DNA of 5,897 nt from Candidatus Methanolliviera sp. GoM_asphalt (GTDB taxonomy: Archaea > Halobacteriota > Methanoliparia > Methanoliparales > Methanoliparaceae), in contig CABGHH010000106.1 in the NCBI GenBank assembly GCA_902158745.1, positions 1-5,897 of the forward strand. Reading direction: 5' to 3'. The notes beneath the pieces were generated by a model. That model saw only the letters and a list, made by a program, of their open reading frames with translations. It was not told the origin of the DNA and did not search any database. Position 1 is the stretch's first letter, and each line of letters begins with the position of its first letter. A program made the translations under genes and the position numbers. Below, piece by piece: positions 1 through 5,356 of this stretch.

Positions 1-84
1 GCAAAGGATAAAAGCTGGCATACAAAACTATATATATAAAATTTCCTTTGTCGAATACTCGGGCGTTAGGCAAAGGGTAAAAGC
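1..84 (+). repeat. direct repeat pair in the tRNA leader (1-15 and 70-84)
   Basis: GCAAAGGATAAAAGC at 1-15 recurs as GCAAAGGGTAAAAGC at 70-84, with 14 of 15 bases identical. The second copy ends 4 bases before the tRNA-Gly gene. The first copy touches the window edge, so its left limit is unknown. The copies may be spacers from a duplicated tRNA unit, or a repeated regulatory or processing element. No gene is seen in positions 1-88. Confidence 0.6.
31..39 (+). promoter_or_regulatory. probable box A (TATA) for the tRNA pair
   Basis: TATATATAA is a good archaeal TATA-like element. With a usual spacing of about 25 bases, transcription would start near 60-65, leaving a leader of about 25 nt before tRNA-Gly for RNase P to remove. 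This assignment rests on sequence and spacing only. Confidence 0.5.
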
Positions 85-88
85 ATCT

Positions 89-160
89 GCGCTGGTAGTG
101 TAGTGGTTATCACTGGAGCTTGCCAAGTTCCAGACCCGGGTTCAATTCCCGGTCAGCGCA
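89..160 (+). tRNA. tRNA-Gly (anticodon GCC)
   Basis: A 72-nt cloverleaf can be folded by eye. The acceptor stem is 89-95 with 153-159 (GCGCTGG against TCAGCGC, last pair G-U). The D arm starts at 98 with GTG pairing CAC at 111-113. The anticodon stem is 115-119 with 127-131, and its loop TTGCCAA at 120-126 gives anticodon GCC at 122-124. The T stem CCGGG/CCCGG (136-140, 148-152) closes the loop TTCAATT. The discriminator base is A160 and is followed by TAAT, so CCA is not encoded and must be added by the CCA-adding enzyme. No intron is seen. It reads glycine codons GGC and GGT and probably shares a transcript with the tRNA-Leu 33 bases downstream. Confidence 0.95.
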
Positions 161-161
161 T

Positions 162-186
162 AATATGGGCAAAGACGGACCATATT
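162..186 (+). repeat. 7-bp inverted repeat in the spacer between the tRNAs
   Basis: AATATGG (162-168) and CCATATT (180-186) are perfect reverse complements around an 11-base loop. The hairpin starts 2 bases after the discriminator base of tRNA-Gly and ends 7 bases before tRNA-Leu. It could guide separation of the two tRNAs from a shared precursor, or it may be chance. Confidence 0.5.
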
Positions 187-193
187 GGAATAA

Positions 194-275
194 GCGGGGG
201 TTGCCGAGAGGAAAAGGCGCCAGATTCAGGGTCTGGTTCCGGAGGGATCCGTGGGTTCAAATCCCACCTCCCGCA
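194..275 (+). tRNA. tRNA-Leu (anticodon CAG)
   Basis: An 82-nt class II tRNA. The acceptor stem is GCGGGGG (194-200) with CTCCCGC (268-274, one G-U pair) and discriminator A275. The anticodon stem is CCAGA/TCTGG (220-224, 232-236), with the loop TTCAGGG at 225-231 giving CAG at 227-229, which reads CUG leucine codons. A long variable arm (237-250) forms a short stem TCC/GGA, as expected for leucine tRNAs. The T stem GTGGG/CCCAC (251-255, 263-267) encloses TTCAAAT. CCA is not encoded and there is no intron. The last 19 bases lie antisense to the 3' end of purE, so the T-arm sequence also specifies the stop codon of that gene. Confidence 0.95.
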
Positions 276-658
276 TTGTAAAGCTTCAATATCCTGATTG
301 CCAAATATGCCGCGTTCTCTCCATTATCTATTCCTACGACGGCTACCGGTACCCCTTTTGGCATTTGAACCATCGAGAGCAACGCATCAATTCCGAGCAG
401 TCTGCCTCCCACCGGAACACCTATTACGGGTTTATCCGTTTTAGAGGCGACCACCCCTGGAAGTGCGGCAGATAAACCTGCAATCGCTATAAAAATCTTT
501 GCTTTTGAATTTTTGACGTATTCGTCCATCATCTCTGGATCTCTGTGTGCCGAGATGGTTTTTACCTCGTATTCGATCCCGTGTTCTTCTAATACACCTG
601 TAACCTTCTTTGCTATCTTATCATCTGATTTGGATCCCATTATTACGGAAATATCCAT
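257..658 (-). CDS. purE: 5-(carboxyamino)imidazole ribonucleotide mutase / AIR carboxylase catalytic subunit PurE
   Basis: PurE carries out the carboxylation step of purine synthesis that forms CAIR, either from N5-CAIR (class I) or from AIR and CO2 (class II), in the cytoplasm. The 133-residue product has the family nucleotide-binding start GSKSDD (residues 8-13) and the conserved SAHRDP (36-41) with the expected catalytic His38. It also has AGLSAALPG (60-68), where bacterial enzymes have AGGAAHLPG, and VQMPKGVPV (97-105). The ATG at 656-658 follows a box-A-like ATTAAAAT 25-32 bases upstream, with no well-placed Shine-Dalgarno. It lies 51 bases downstream of acdA on the same strand, so co-transcription is possible. 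The C terminus is short: E. coli PurE is about 169 residues, and this one stops soon after the final conserved helix. The last five residues (AGGGI) and the TGA are read from the antisense of tRNA-Leu. Family assignment is firm; class I or II is not decided. Confidence 0.93.
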   Translation of the reverse strand: MDISVIMGSKSDDKIAKKVTGVLEEHGIEYEVKTISAHRDPEMMDEYVKNSKAKIFIAIAGLSAALPGVVASKTDKPVIGVPVGGRLLGIDALLSMVQMPKGVPVAVVGIDNGENAAYLAIRILKLYNAGGGI

Positions 659-682
659 AAAAATCTCTTTAACCTTCTTCTC

Positions 683-690
683 ATTTTAAT
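683..690 (-). promoter_or_regulatory. possible box A for purE
   Basis: On the minus strand this reads ATTAAAAT, 25-32 bases before the purE ATG, the spacing expected for a leaderless archaeal transcript. It would let purE be expressed independently of acdA. The region is generally A/T-rich, so support is modest. Confidence 0.35.
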
Positions 691-709
691 CTTTTGATCT
701 TTCGAGCAC

Positions 710-2170
710 TCACAAATTTTGAGAGTTATTTCTCCAATACGTGATCACATTCATGATGGCTTTGGCGGCACGATCCATGGATGGATAAACGGGAATTTTG
801 GCATCTGAAAGTTTGCTCTCTTCTTTCACTCGCTTGTCGTGGAGCAACGCCGGAGGTGACACCACAACCATAGGTTTCTTACAGACCTTCTTGGATTCTA
901 TGAGAAGATCCGTTATCCGCCCGGACATGGAGGGCGAGAGAAAGAATGAGATGATATCTATGTCCTCATTGATTATGATGATATCCGTCTGCGGATCTGA
1001 GTCTATCAACCCTATTATCCGTGATAAAACGTCTAAATTACCCTCCAGTCGGCTTAAATCAAGCGGATTTACTGTAATGCTGCCCTCCAATGGGATGAGG
1101 TTATTTAGCTTCTCGTCTATCTCTTTACTGAACGGGGGGAGATTCAATCCTGCACTTGCACATGCATCACTGCCGGCGACGCTTGCTCCTCCTGCACCGT
1201 CTGCAAATCCGCCGATGAGGGCAACGTTGTTATTTTCGATTTTTGGCAGAAATTGAAACGCCAAAAGGGTATCGACCAACTCTTCAAAGCTTTCTACGTT
1301 GACGGCGCCAGCTTGTTTTACAGCATCGTTCCATATTGTATATGAACCAGCGAGGGAACCCGTATGAGAAGCGGCGGCTTTAGCCCCGATATCGGTTCTT
1401 CCACCTTTCCATATGACCACCGGTTTAATCTTGGAAGTATCTTTAATTAATTTAAAGAGCTTCTTTCCATCTTTAGTTCCCTCTAAATAGATCCCTATGA
1501 TCTTTGTTTCTGGATCTATCGCCAGATATTCTAAAAAATCGGTATCGTCTAGATCGCATCCGTTTCCAAAACTAACGATCTTGCTAAATTGGAGTTCTCT
1601 CGTCATACCATTGAGAATGAGTTTTGCGACGTGCCCCCCGCTTTGAGAGATGAAAGCAACAAAACCCGGTTCGCCTGCCCCATAAAAGGTCATATTGTTC
1701 TTGGGTGAGAACACTCCAATACAGTTTGGACCTATGACGCGAAATTTACCTTTCTCCGCTTTTTTTATTATCCCTTCCTCTAATTTTTTCCCCTCTTCTT
1801 CGCCGGTCTCGGAAAAACCGGCAGTAAATATCTGTACAACTTTTACCTTTTTTTGAGCACAGTCCTCCAGTACATCGAGAACGAGATCTCTTGGGACGGT
1901 GATGATGACGTAATCTACAGGGTCGGGAATGGAAGATACGCTCGGAAAAGCTTTAACCCCCCCGATCTCCTCGGTTTTTGGGTTTACAGGGAATAATTTG
2001 CCCTCAAACCCTCCCGCGAGAAGACCATTTAGATATGTGGATCCCATCTTATGTTCGTTTCTGGATGCTCCGATAATGGCTATAGTTTTGGGGTAAAAAA
2101 CGGGCTCAAATTCTTCTAACTTTTCTTGATCTGCACGCCATTTTGTAGGTTCTTTGCCGTTTTGGTTCAT
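710..2170 (-). CDS. acdA: ADP-forming acyl-CoA synthetase, alpha subunit (acetate--CoA ligase type)
   Basis: This is the alpha subunit of NDP-forming acyl-CoA synthetase. The family converts acyl-CoA, ADP and phosphate to a free acid, CoA and ATP, and belongs to the succinyl-CoA synthetase superfamily. In the 486 residues, a CoA-binding Rossmann domain opens with FYPKTIAIIGAS (25-36) and contains FTAGFSETG (115-123) and GPNCIGVFSP (147-156). A succinyl-CoA-ligase-like part has FISQSGGH (173-180) and SHTGSLAGS (268-276), whose His269 matches the histidine phosphorylated in archaeal enzymes. A third flavodoxin-like part completes the subunit. The open frame extends upstream to a TTG, but ATG 2168-2170 is preferred because homology begins just after it and TTATATA sits 30-36 bases upstream. 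The nucleotide-binding beta subunit is absent from the window, so it must be encoded elsewhere. The third part of the SQSG motif differs from the more usual SQSGAL; the acyl substrate cannot be told from sequence. Confidence 0.9.
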   Translation of the reverse strand: MNQNGKEPTKWRADQEKLEEFEPVFYPKTIAIIGASRNEHKMGSTYLNGLLAGGFEGKLFPVNPKTEEIGGVKAFPSVSSIPDPVDYVIITVPRDLVLDVLEDCAQKKVKVVQIFTAGFSETGEEEGKKLEEGIIKKAEKGKFRVIGPNCIGVFSPKNNMTFYGAGEPGFVAFISQSGGHVAKLILNGMTRELQFSKIVSFGNGCDLDDTDFLEYLAIDPETKIIGIYLEGTKDGKKLFKLIKDTSKIKPVVIWKGGRTDIGAKAAASHTGSLAGSYTIWNDAVKQAGAVNVESFEELVDTLLAFQFLPKIENNNVALIGGFADGAGGASVAGSDACASAGLNLPPFSKEIDEKLNNLIPLEGSITVNPLDLSRLEGNLDVLSRIIGLIDSDPQTDIIIINEDIDIISFFLSPSMSGRITDLLIESKKVCKKPMVVVSPPALLHDKRVKEESKLSDAKIPVYPSMDRAAKAIMNVITYWRNNSQNL

Positions 2171-2199
2171 AGATACTTTTTTTACTTTTGTTCTCTTTC

Positions 2200-2206
2200 T
2201 ATATAA
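2200..2206 (-). promoter_or_regulatory. probable box A for acdA
   Basis: The minus strand reads TTATATA here, 30-36 bases before the chosen acdA start. This predicts a transcript beginning within a few bases of the ATG and supports that start over the upstream TTG. Confidence 0.5.
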
Positions 2207-2266
2207 CAATTTATTTATCCAAAATACAGCAACACCAAAATAATACAATCTCGTTACTACCAATAA

Positions 2267-2275
2267 TTTTAATAA
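2267..2275 (+). promoter_or_regulatory. probable box A for nikR
   Basis: TTTTAATAA is centred about 27 bases before the nikR ATG, so a leaderless transcript is predicted; no Shine-Dalgarno is present. The shared 127-bp spacer 2171-2297 contains both divergent promoters. I see no clear long palindrome resembling the E. coli NikR operator in it. Confidence 0.45.
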
Positions 2276-2297
2276 GATCAAAGTAATTTAATTCATC

Positions 2298-2711
2298 ATG
2301 GAACTCACAAGAATAGGTGTCTCTCTCCCATCTGACCTCTTGGAAAAATTTGATGAGATACTAGGGAAGAGGGGGTATTCATCGAGATCGGAAGGGATAA
2401 GAGACGCGATAAGGAATTATATCCTCCATTATGAGTGGATGAGCAATATTGAGGGAGAGAGGGTCGGTGTCATCACTTTACTGTACAACCACGAAGAGCA
2501 CGGATTGAGCGAGACATTGACAGATATACAGCACAGATTCATAGAAAATATAAACTCATCGATACACGTGCACATAAGTAAAGACCTCTGCCTTGAGGTG
2601 ATCCTTGTGAAAGGAGAAGGGAAGGTGGTCAAAGAGGTGACAGAGACGATGATGGCACAGAAGGGGGTAGAACAGGTAAAACTGATCACCGTCCCACCAG
2701 AAAGATTTTAA
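2298..2711 (+). CDS. nikR: nickel-responsive transcriptional regulator NikR
   Basis: NikR is a tetrameric repressor that binds Ni(II) and then DNA, usually to turn down nickel uptake. The 137 residues are the family's normal length (E. coli 133). An N-terminal ribbon-helix-helix domain (about 1-45) begins MELTRIGVSLPSDLLEKFD and includes the RSEGIRDAIR helix. The ACT-like C-terminal domain carries all four high-affinity nickel ligands: His79, His90, His92 and Cys98, matching E. coli His76, His87, His89 and Cys95, with the hallmark HVHISKDLCLE (90-100). It is divergent from acdA and converges on the radical SAM gene. No nickel transporter gene is in the window, so the regulon lies elsewhere or includes this promoter region. 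Confidence 0.95.
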   Translation: MELTRIGVSLPSDLLEKFDEILGKRGYSSRSEGIRDAIRNYILHYEWMSNIEGERVGVITLLYNHEEHGLSETLTDIQHRFIENINSSIHVHISKDLCLEVILVKGEGKVVKEVTETMMAQKGVEQVKLITVPPERF

Positions 2712-4009
2712 CAAGAGCTTTTATGCTTAAATAGAAGTTCCGTAATCTTCCTTGTATCATCACCCTCTTTTCTTGCCGCATTCAGGTAAATCTCAAAGAG
2801 GTTCTGATCTACGATCCTCGAAAAGAACTTGTTCGTCTCTCCGCATAGTGAGAGATCGAAAAATCTTGCCTCCGCCTCGGTTAAGCCATAAACCCTATAT
2901 TTTCCTTCGTGCTTCTTGAATACCGTATTTTCATCGGTATCCATCGATAATACCTCTTCCGCGAGTGGAGTTTTCGGGATCGGCTCCGCTATACTTACGA
3001 AAAAATCGTGAAGCATCGCTTCTTCCATAAAATTTTTCGTCTCTTCGAAGTCTTCTTCTTCTTCACCCGGATAACCTACAATGAAGCATGCCGCGACATT
3101 AAGCCCGTGTTCTTTCGCCATCTCTACACCCTGAAAGCATTTTTCGACTGTTACTCCCTTTCTCATTCTTTTAAGTATCCTATCGCTCCCCGATTCTATC
3201 CCAAAGAAGACCCATCCGATTGTATAGTCTCTGATTGCATCTAGAACCTCGTCATTTATATAATCCACCCTCAAATCCGGAGCCGATACGCCTTTCTTTC
3301 CCATTATCTCCGAAATTCCTTGTAGGAGCTCTATCAACGCGGGATTATTTATCTTCTTGTCAAATCCGTAGAGGCTTTCTGTTCCACCGCTTATCGCTAT
3401 TCTATTGCATCCCTTCTCTTTGAACGCTTTCACCTCTTCAAGGATATTCTCGATGCTTCTGCTCCTTATCTTTCTCCCAAAATATCTCGGGACCTGACAG
3501 AATCCACAATTTCCGATACATCCCCTGTGCGTCTCGATATAGACATTTGCCCCCCTTATATTCTCATTCCTTATATCGTCAGGTATCAGAGGAATCGGCC
3601 TATCAATATTAGAAACGGGCTTCGGTGGCGTCTTTATAACATCTCCATCTTCCAGGAATGCCACTCCCTTTATGTCTTCGCTTATGCCGTCATTTAGAAT
3701 ATCGAGTATCGTCTCCTCCCCTTCTCCAACAACGACAGTGTCCACGGGTAGCTCTTCTAAAACCATCTCTGGGCAGGTGCTGATCGGGCCACCCACGATG
3801 ATTTCTTTGCCTTTATTCTTCTGTATGAAATTCTTTATATCTTTGTCTATCAGGTGCAATGTAGAATATAGGCTCAACAAGATTATTTCTGCAGATTTTC
3901 GAGTCAGAGTATTAGATATCTCTACGTCAAACCCCTCATCTTTCAAGATACCGCCGAGCAACATCGGAGCATACGTGTAATGGAAGGGGGACACGAGTTC
4001 TATCTTCAT
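2708..4009 (-). CDS. cobalamin-binding domain / radical SAM protein
   Basis: The 433-residue product has the class B radical SAM layout. An N-terminal B12-binding-like Rossmann domain (about 1-130; MKIELVSP start, IIVGGP at 70-75, VVVGEGEETI at 92-101) precedes the radical SAM TIM barrel, with the 4Fe-4S cluster motif CIGNCGFC (Cys164, Cys168, Cys171). The barrel has ISGGTES (206-212), GIESGSDRILKRM (270-282) and GYPGEEEEDFEET (312-324). Such enzymes cleave S-adenosylmethionine and often methylate unactivated carbons through cobalamin. The B12 domain lacks an obvious DxHxxG, as is common in this class. The FCQVPRYFGR stretch resembles uncharacterised archaeal B12/radical SAM families such as MJ_0865 and MJ_1487, recalled from memory. 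The gene starts 7 bases after the EVE-domain gene stops, so the two are probably co-transcribed. Its TAA overlaps the nikR stop. Substrate unknown. Confidence 0.88.
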   Translation of the reverse strand: MKIELVSPFHYTYAPMLLGGILKDEGFDVEISNTLTRKSAEIILLSLYSTLHLIDKDIKNFIQKNKGKEIIVGGPISTCPEMVLEELPVDTVVVGEGEETILDILNDGISEDIKGVAFLEDGDVIKTPPKPVSNIDRPIPLIPDDIRNENIRGANVYIETHRGCIGNCGFCQVPRYFGRKIRSRSIENILEEVKAFKEKGCNRIAISGGTESLYGFDKKINNPALIELLQGISEIMGKKGVSAPDLRVDYINDEVLDAIRDYTIGWVFFGIESGSDRILKRMRKGVTVEKCFQGVEMAKEHGLNVAACFIVGYPGEEEEDFEETKNFMEEAMLHDFFVSIAEPIPKTPLAEEVLSMDTDENTVFKKHEGKYRVYGLTEAEARFFDLSLCGETNKFFSRIVDQNLFEIYLNAARKEGDDTRKITELLFKHKSSC

Positions 4010-4016
4010 TTAAGTT

Positions 4017-4565
4017 TCATCTATCCATTTTTTCAGAAGTTTTTTCCTCGATGAGAAAATGATATTTATCTTCGTTGATTTTGCACAACGCCCCCATGCC
4101 AAAAACTTGGTTATCAAATTCAATTTCTTCTTTGTTCTCCCATTCAACGTTGATGAAGTTTGGATAAAGATCGTCCGTCCGAGGAACCCTCGCCCTTCCC
4201 TTTTCTTCAGCATAAAAAGCTTTTCCCGTTACAGTTCCAATGCCTATCATTTTCTTTCTACCACGACGAGCAATTATAACGTCTCCAGGTGATATCTCAT
4301 TATAAAGCTTCCAAACGGCATATTGGACTTGTTTACTATCAGGAAAAGTATTCTTAAATCTCTGACGAAATTCATCTTTACTCAATCGAGAGGTATCACC
4401 TAATTCACTCCAACCCAATGCAATTGTCTCATTCTTCAGGTCATATCTCCATACTTCTTCAAATATATTCTCCTGTTTATCCGAGAATGTGTGCATTCCC
4501 TTGCTCCAGTCGGGATAGCTACTACGATCAGAACGATAGGGAGCGATCACCCAATATCTTTTCAT
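4017..4565 (-). CDS. EVE/PUA-like domain protein
   Basis: This 182-residue soluble protein resembles the EVE/PUA-like domains that sit alone or at the N terminus of McrB-type and related restriction proteins, where they read modified bases. Supporting sequence is YWVIAP (4-9), FEEVWRYDLKNETIALGWSE (35-54) with the GW(S/D)ELGD pattern, the barrel strand GDVIIARRGRKKMIGIGTVTG-like core at 94-114, and a final strand near HFLIEEK (169-175). No nuclease or ATPase motor is attached. The ATG is preceded by a strong Shine-Dalgarno (GAGGAGGT on the minus strand) with 6-base spacing, and overlaps the stop of a 38-residue ORF as ATGA. The radical SAM gene follows 7 bases downstream. The A/T-rich surroundings and adjacent insertion-sequence debris suggest an accessory, possibly acquired, gene. 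The ligand (modified DNA, RNA or nucleotide) is unknown; the fold call is from motif resemblance only. Confidence 0.7.
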   Translation of the reverse strand: MKRYWVIAPYRSDRSSYPDWSKGMHTFSDKQENIFEEVWRYDLKNETIALGWSELGDTSRLSKDEFRQRFKNTFPDSKQVQYAVWKLYNEISPGDVIIARRGRKKMIGIGTVTGKAFYAEEKGRARVPRTDDLYPNFINVEWENKEEIEFDNQVFGMGALCKINEDKYHFLIEEKTSEKMDR

Positions 4566-4678
4566 ATATAAACCTCCTCAAACTTGGTCATTTTCCCAAA
4601 TTTTACAGCCACCTCAAAACCTATCAACTTAATATGGTTTTTATCATTCCCAAGTTTAGTTACTTTGATATCTTCCAT
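4562..4678 (-). CDS. small ORF (38 aa) overlapping the EVE gene start, possibly the tail of a broken gene
   Basis: An ATG at 4676-4678 opens a 38-codon frame whose TGA overlaps the next ATG by 4 bases (ATGA), the arrangement of translationally coupled genes. The peptide begins MEDIKVTKLGNDKNHIKLIG and ends GKMTKFEEVYI, with alternating hydrophobic residues that look protein-like. I recognise no family. The same frame stays open ten codons further upstream, to a TAA at 4707-4709, without another ATG. This leaves open that it is the 3' remnant of a longer gene cut by the insertion-sequence fragment beginning near 4731. A box-A-like CTTAAATT lies about 30 bases before the ATG on the minus strand. 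Confidence 0.4.
   Translation of the reverse strand: MEDIKVTKLGNDKNHIKLIGFEVAVKFGKMTKFEEVYI
4572..4579 (-). promoter_or_regulatory. strong Shine-Dalgarno for the EVE-domain gene
   Basis: GAGGAGGT on the minus strand, 6 bases before the ATG, closely matches the anti-Shine-Dalgarno of 16S rRNA. It fixes the start. It contrasts with the apparently leaderless nikR and acdA genes, consistent with translation from within a polycistronic message. Confidence 0.8.
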
Positions 4679-4730
4679 ATAGTATAGAGCGTTTTGAATA
4701 ACTTCAATTTAAGCCTTTCTCTATTTTCGC

Positions 4731-4904
4731 GTTGTCGGATAACCCAATCTTTTATCTTTTCATCTTCACCATCTAACCTTTATGGAAGAGGATGAGAAAG
4801 ATTGGAAAGAACATAACGAGAGATTAATAAGACAAGGGGAGATCTTATTAGATTTGGATCTTCTGAAGACCGAGGAACAGAGAATTTGCACTTAGAGTTG
4901 TCGG
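4731..4904 (+). mobile_element. probable insertion-sequence remnant (left end plus transposase stub)
   Basis: GTTGTCGGATAACCC at 4731-4745 has the look of an IS terminal repeat and is followed 36 bases later by the start of a transposase-like ORF. GTTGTCGG recurs in the same orientation at 4897-4904, just after that ORF stops, so the block is bounded by short direct copies 166 bases apart. Beyond it, TAGAGTT (4893-4899) and AACTCTA (4909-4915) form a 7-bp hairpin. No full element or inverted right end is seen. Boundaries are tentative. Confidence 0.4.
4782..4895 (+). pseudogene. N-terminal stub of a DDE-type transposase
   Basis: The 37-codon ORF reads MEEDEKDWKE, then HNERLIRQGEILLDLDLL, then a short tail and TAG. 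The pattern of tryptophan, N-E-x-L-x-R-x-G-E-I-L-L and an acidic/leucine run resembles the start of archaeal IS5-like DDE transposases, which normally continue for several hundred residues with a DDE catalytic triad. None of that remains: the fragment ends within 60 bases of the mutase gene. The +1-shifted frame stays open across 4866-4950 but shows no recognised transposase motif. The identification is by memory of the family, so confidence is moderate. Confidence 0.45.
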
Positions 4905-4950
4905 GTTAAACTCTATCGAAGAGGCTAGAATCTTTGATGACTTAATTAGT

Positions 4951-5355
4951 TCACTCCCTTTTATTTTTAACATTTTCCAATACAAATTTAACTATATCTT
5001 TCAAAGGTGTACCAGGAAGGAATACTTCTGCTACTCCCAGCTCCTTCAACTTCGGAATATCCTGATCGTGTATAACCCCTCCTATTACAACCAATACATT
5101 GTCCAAACCCTGCTCTTTCATCTTGTCCATAAATCTTTGCATAGTTTCCAGATGCCCACCGCATAAGAAACTCAAGCCAATAACCTGAACATTCTCCTGT
5201 ATAGCAGCAGTTATCATCTCATCTATTCTTCGGCCGGCTCCCACGTATATCACTTCCATCCCAGCATCTTTTAATGCTTCAGTTACAGAAATTATTCCCC
5301 TGAAATGATCATCTAGACCGATTTTGCCGGTTAGAACTCTTATTTTTCCGCTCAT
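4951..5355 (-). CDS. mcmA2: methylmalonyl-CoA mutase-type enzyme, small B12-binding subunit
   Basis: This 134-residue subunit carries adenosylcobalamin for an acyl-CoA mutase that rearranges the carbon skeleton, classically methylmalonyl-CoA to and from succinyl-CoA. It shows the base-off B12 fold: KIGLDDHFRG (11-20) gives D15-x-H17-x-x-G20, where His17 is the lower axial cobalt ligand. It is followed by the SxL motif (Ser62, Leu64, in GLSFLCGGH) and GG (92-93, in VVIGGVI). The size matches split archaeal small subunits (about 130-145). It starts one base after the large-subunit stop, so expression is coupled. The usual MCM sequence LDGHDRG is here LDDHFRG, a divergence that leaves room for a related mutase (isobutyryl-, hydroxyisobutyryl- or ethylmalonyl-CoA type). 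Confidence 0.9.
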   Translation of the reverse strand: MSGKIRVLTGKIGLDDHFRGIISVTEALKDAGMEVIYVGAGRRIDEMITAAIQENVQVIGLSFLCGGHLETMQRFMDKMKEQGLDNVLVVIGGVIHDQDIPKLKELGVAEVFLPGTPLKDIVKFVLENVKNKRE

Positions 5356-5356
5356 G

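Noticed and set aside
103..475. Plus-strand open frames over 103-297 and 251-475
   Set aside because: They run through the two tRNA genes and antisense to purE; their translations show no recognisable motif.
2171..2281. N-terminal extension of acdA by 37 residues from a TTG at 2281
   Set aside because: The extension is hydrophobic/basic, lacks family similarity and would cover the TATA element and nearly all of the nikR promoter spacer; the ATG at 2170 fits the family.
2171..2297. NikR operator palindrome in the divergent spacer
   Set aside because: Looked for GTATGA/TCATAC-type or other long inverted repeats and found only weak, partial A/T-rich repetition.
4010..4213. 67-codon minus-strand frame beginning MLKKREGRG
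   Set aside because: It overlaps the EVE-domain gene in another frame on the same strand and has no family features.
4418..4687. 89-codon plus-strand frame
   Set aside because: It is antisense to the EVE gene start and the small ORF, which have a clear Shine-Dalgarno and an ATGA junction on the other strand.
4866..4950. Plus-strand frame reading VVGLNSIEEARIFDDLIS as continuation of the transposase
   Set aside because: It looks somewhat coding-like but matches no transposase region I know and runs on into the antisense of the mutase gene; kept only as a possibility in the transposase entry.
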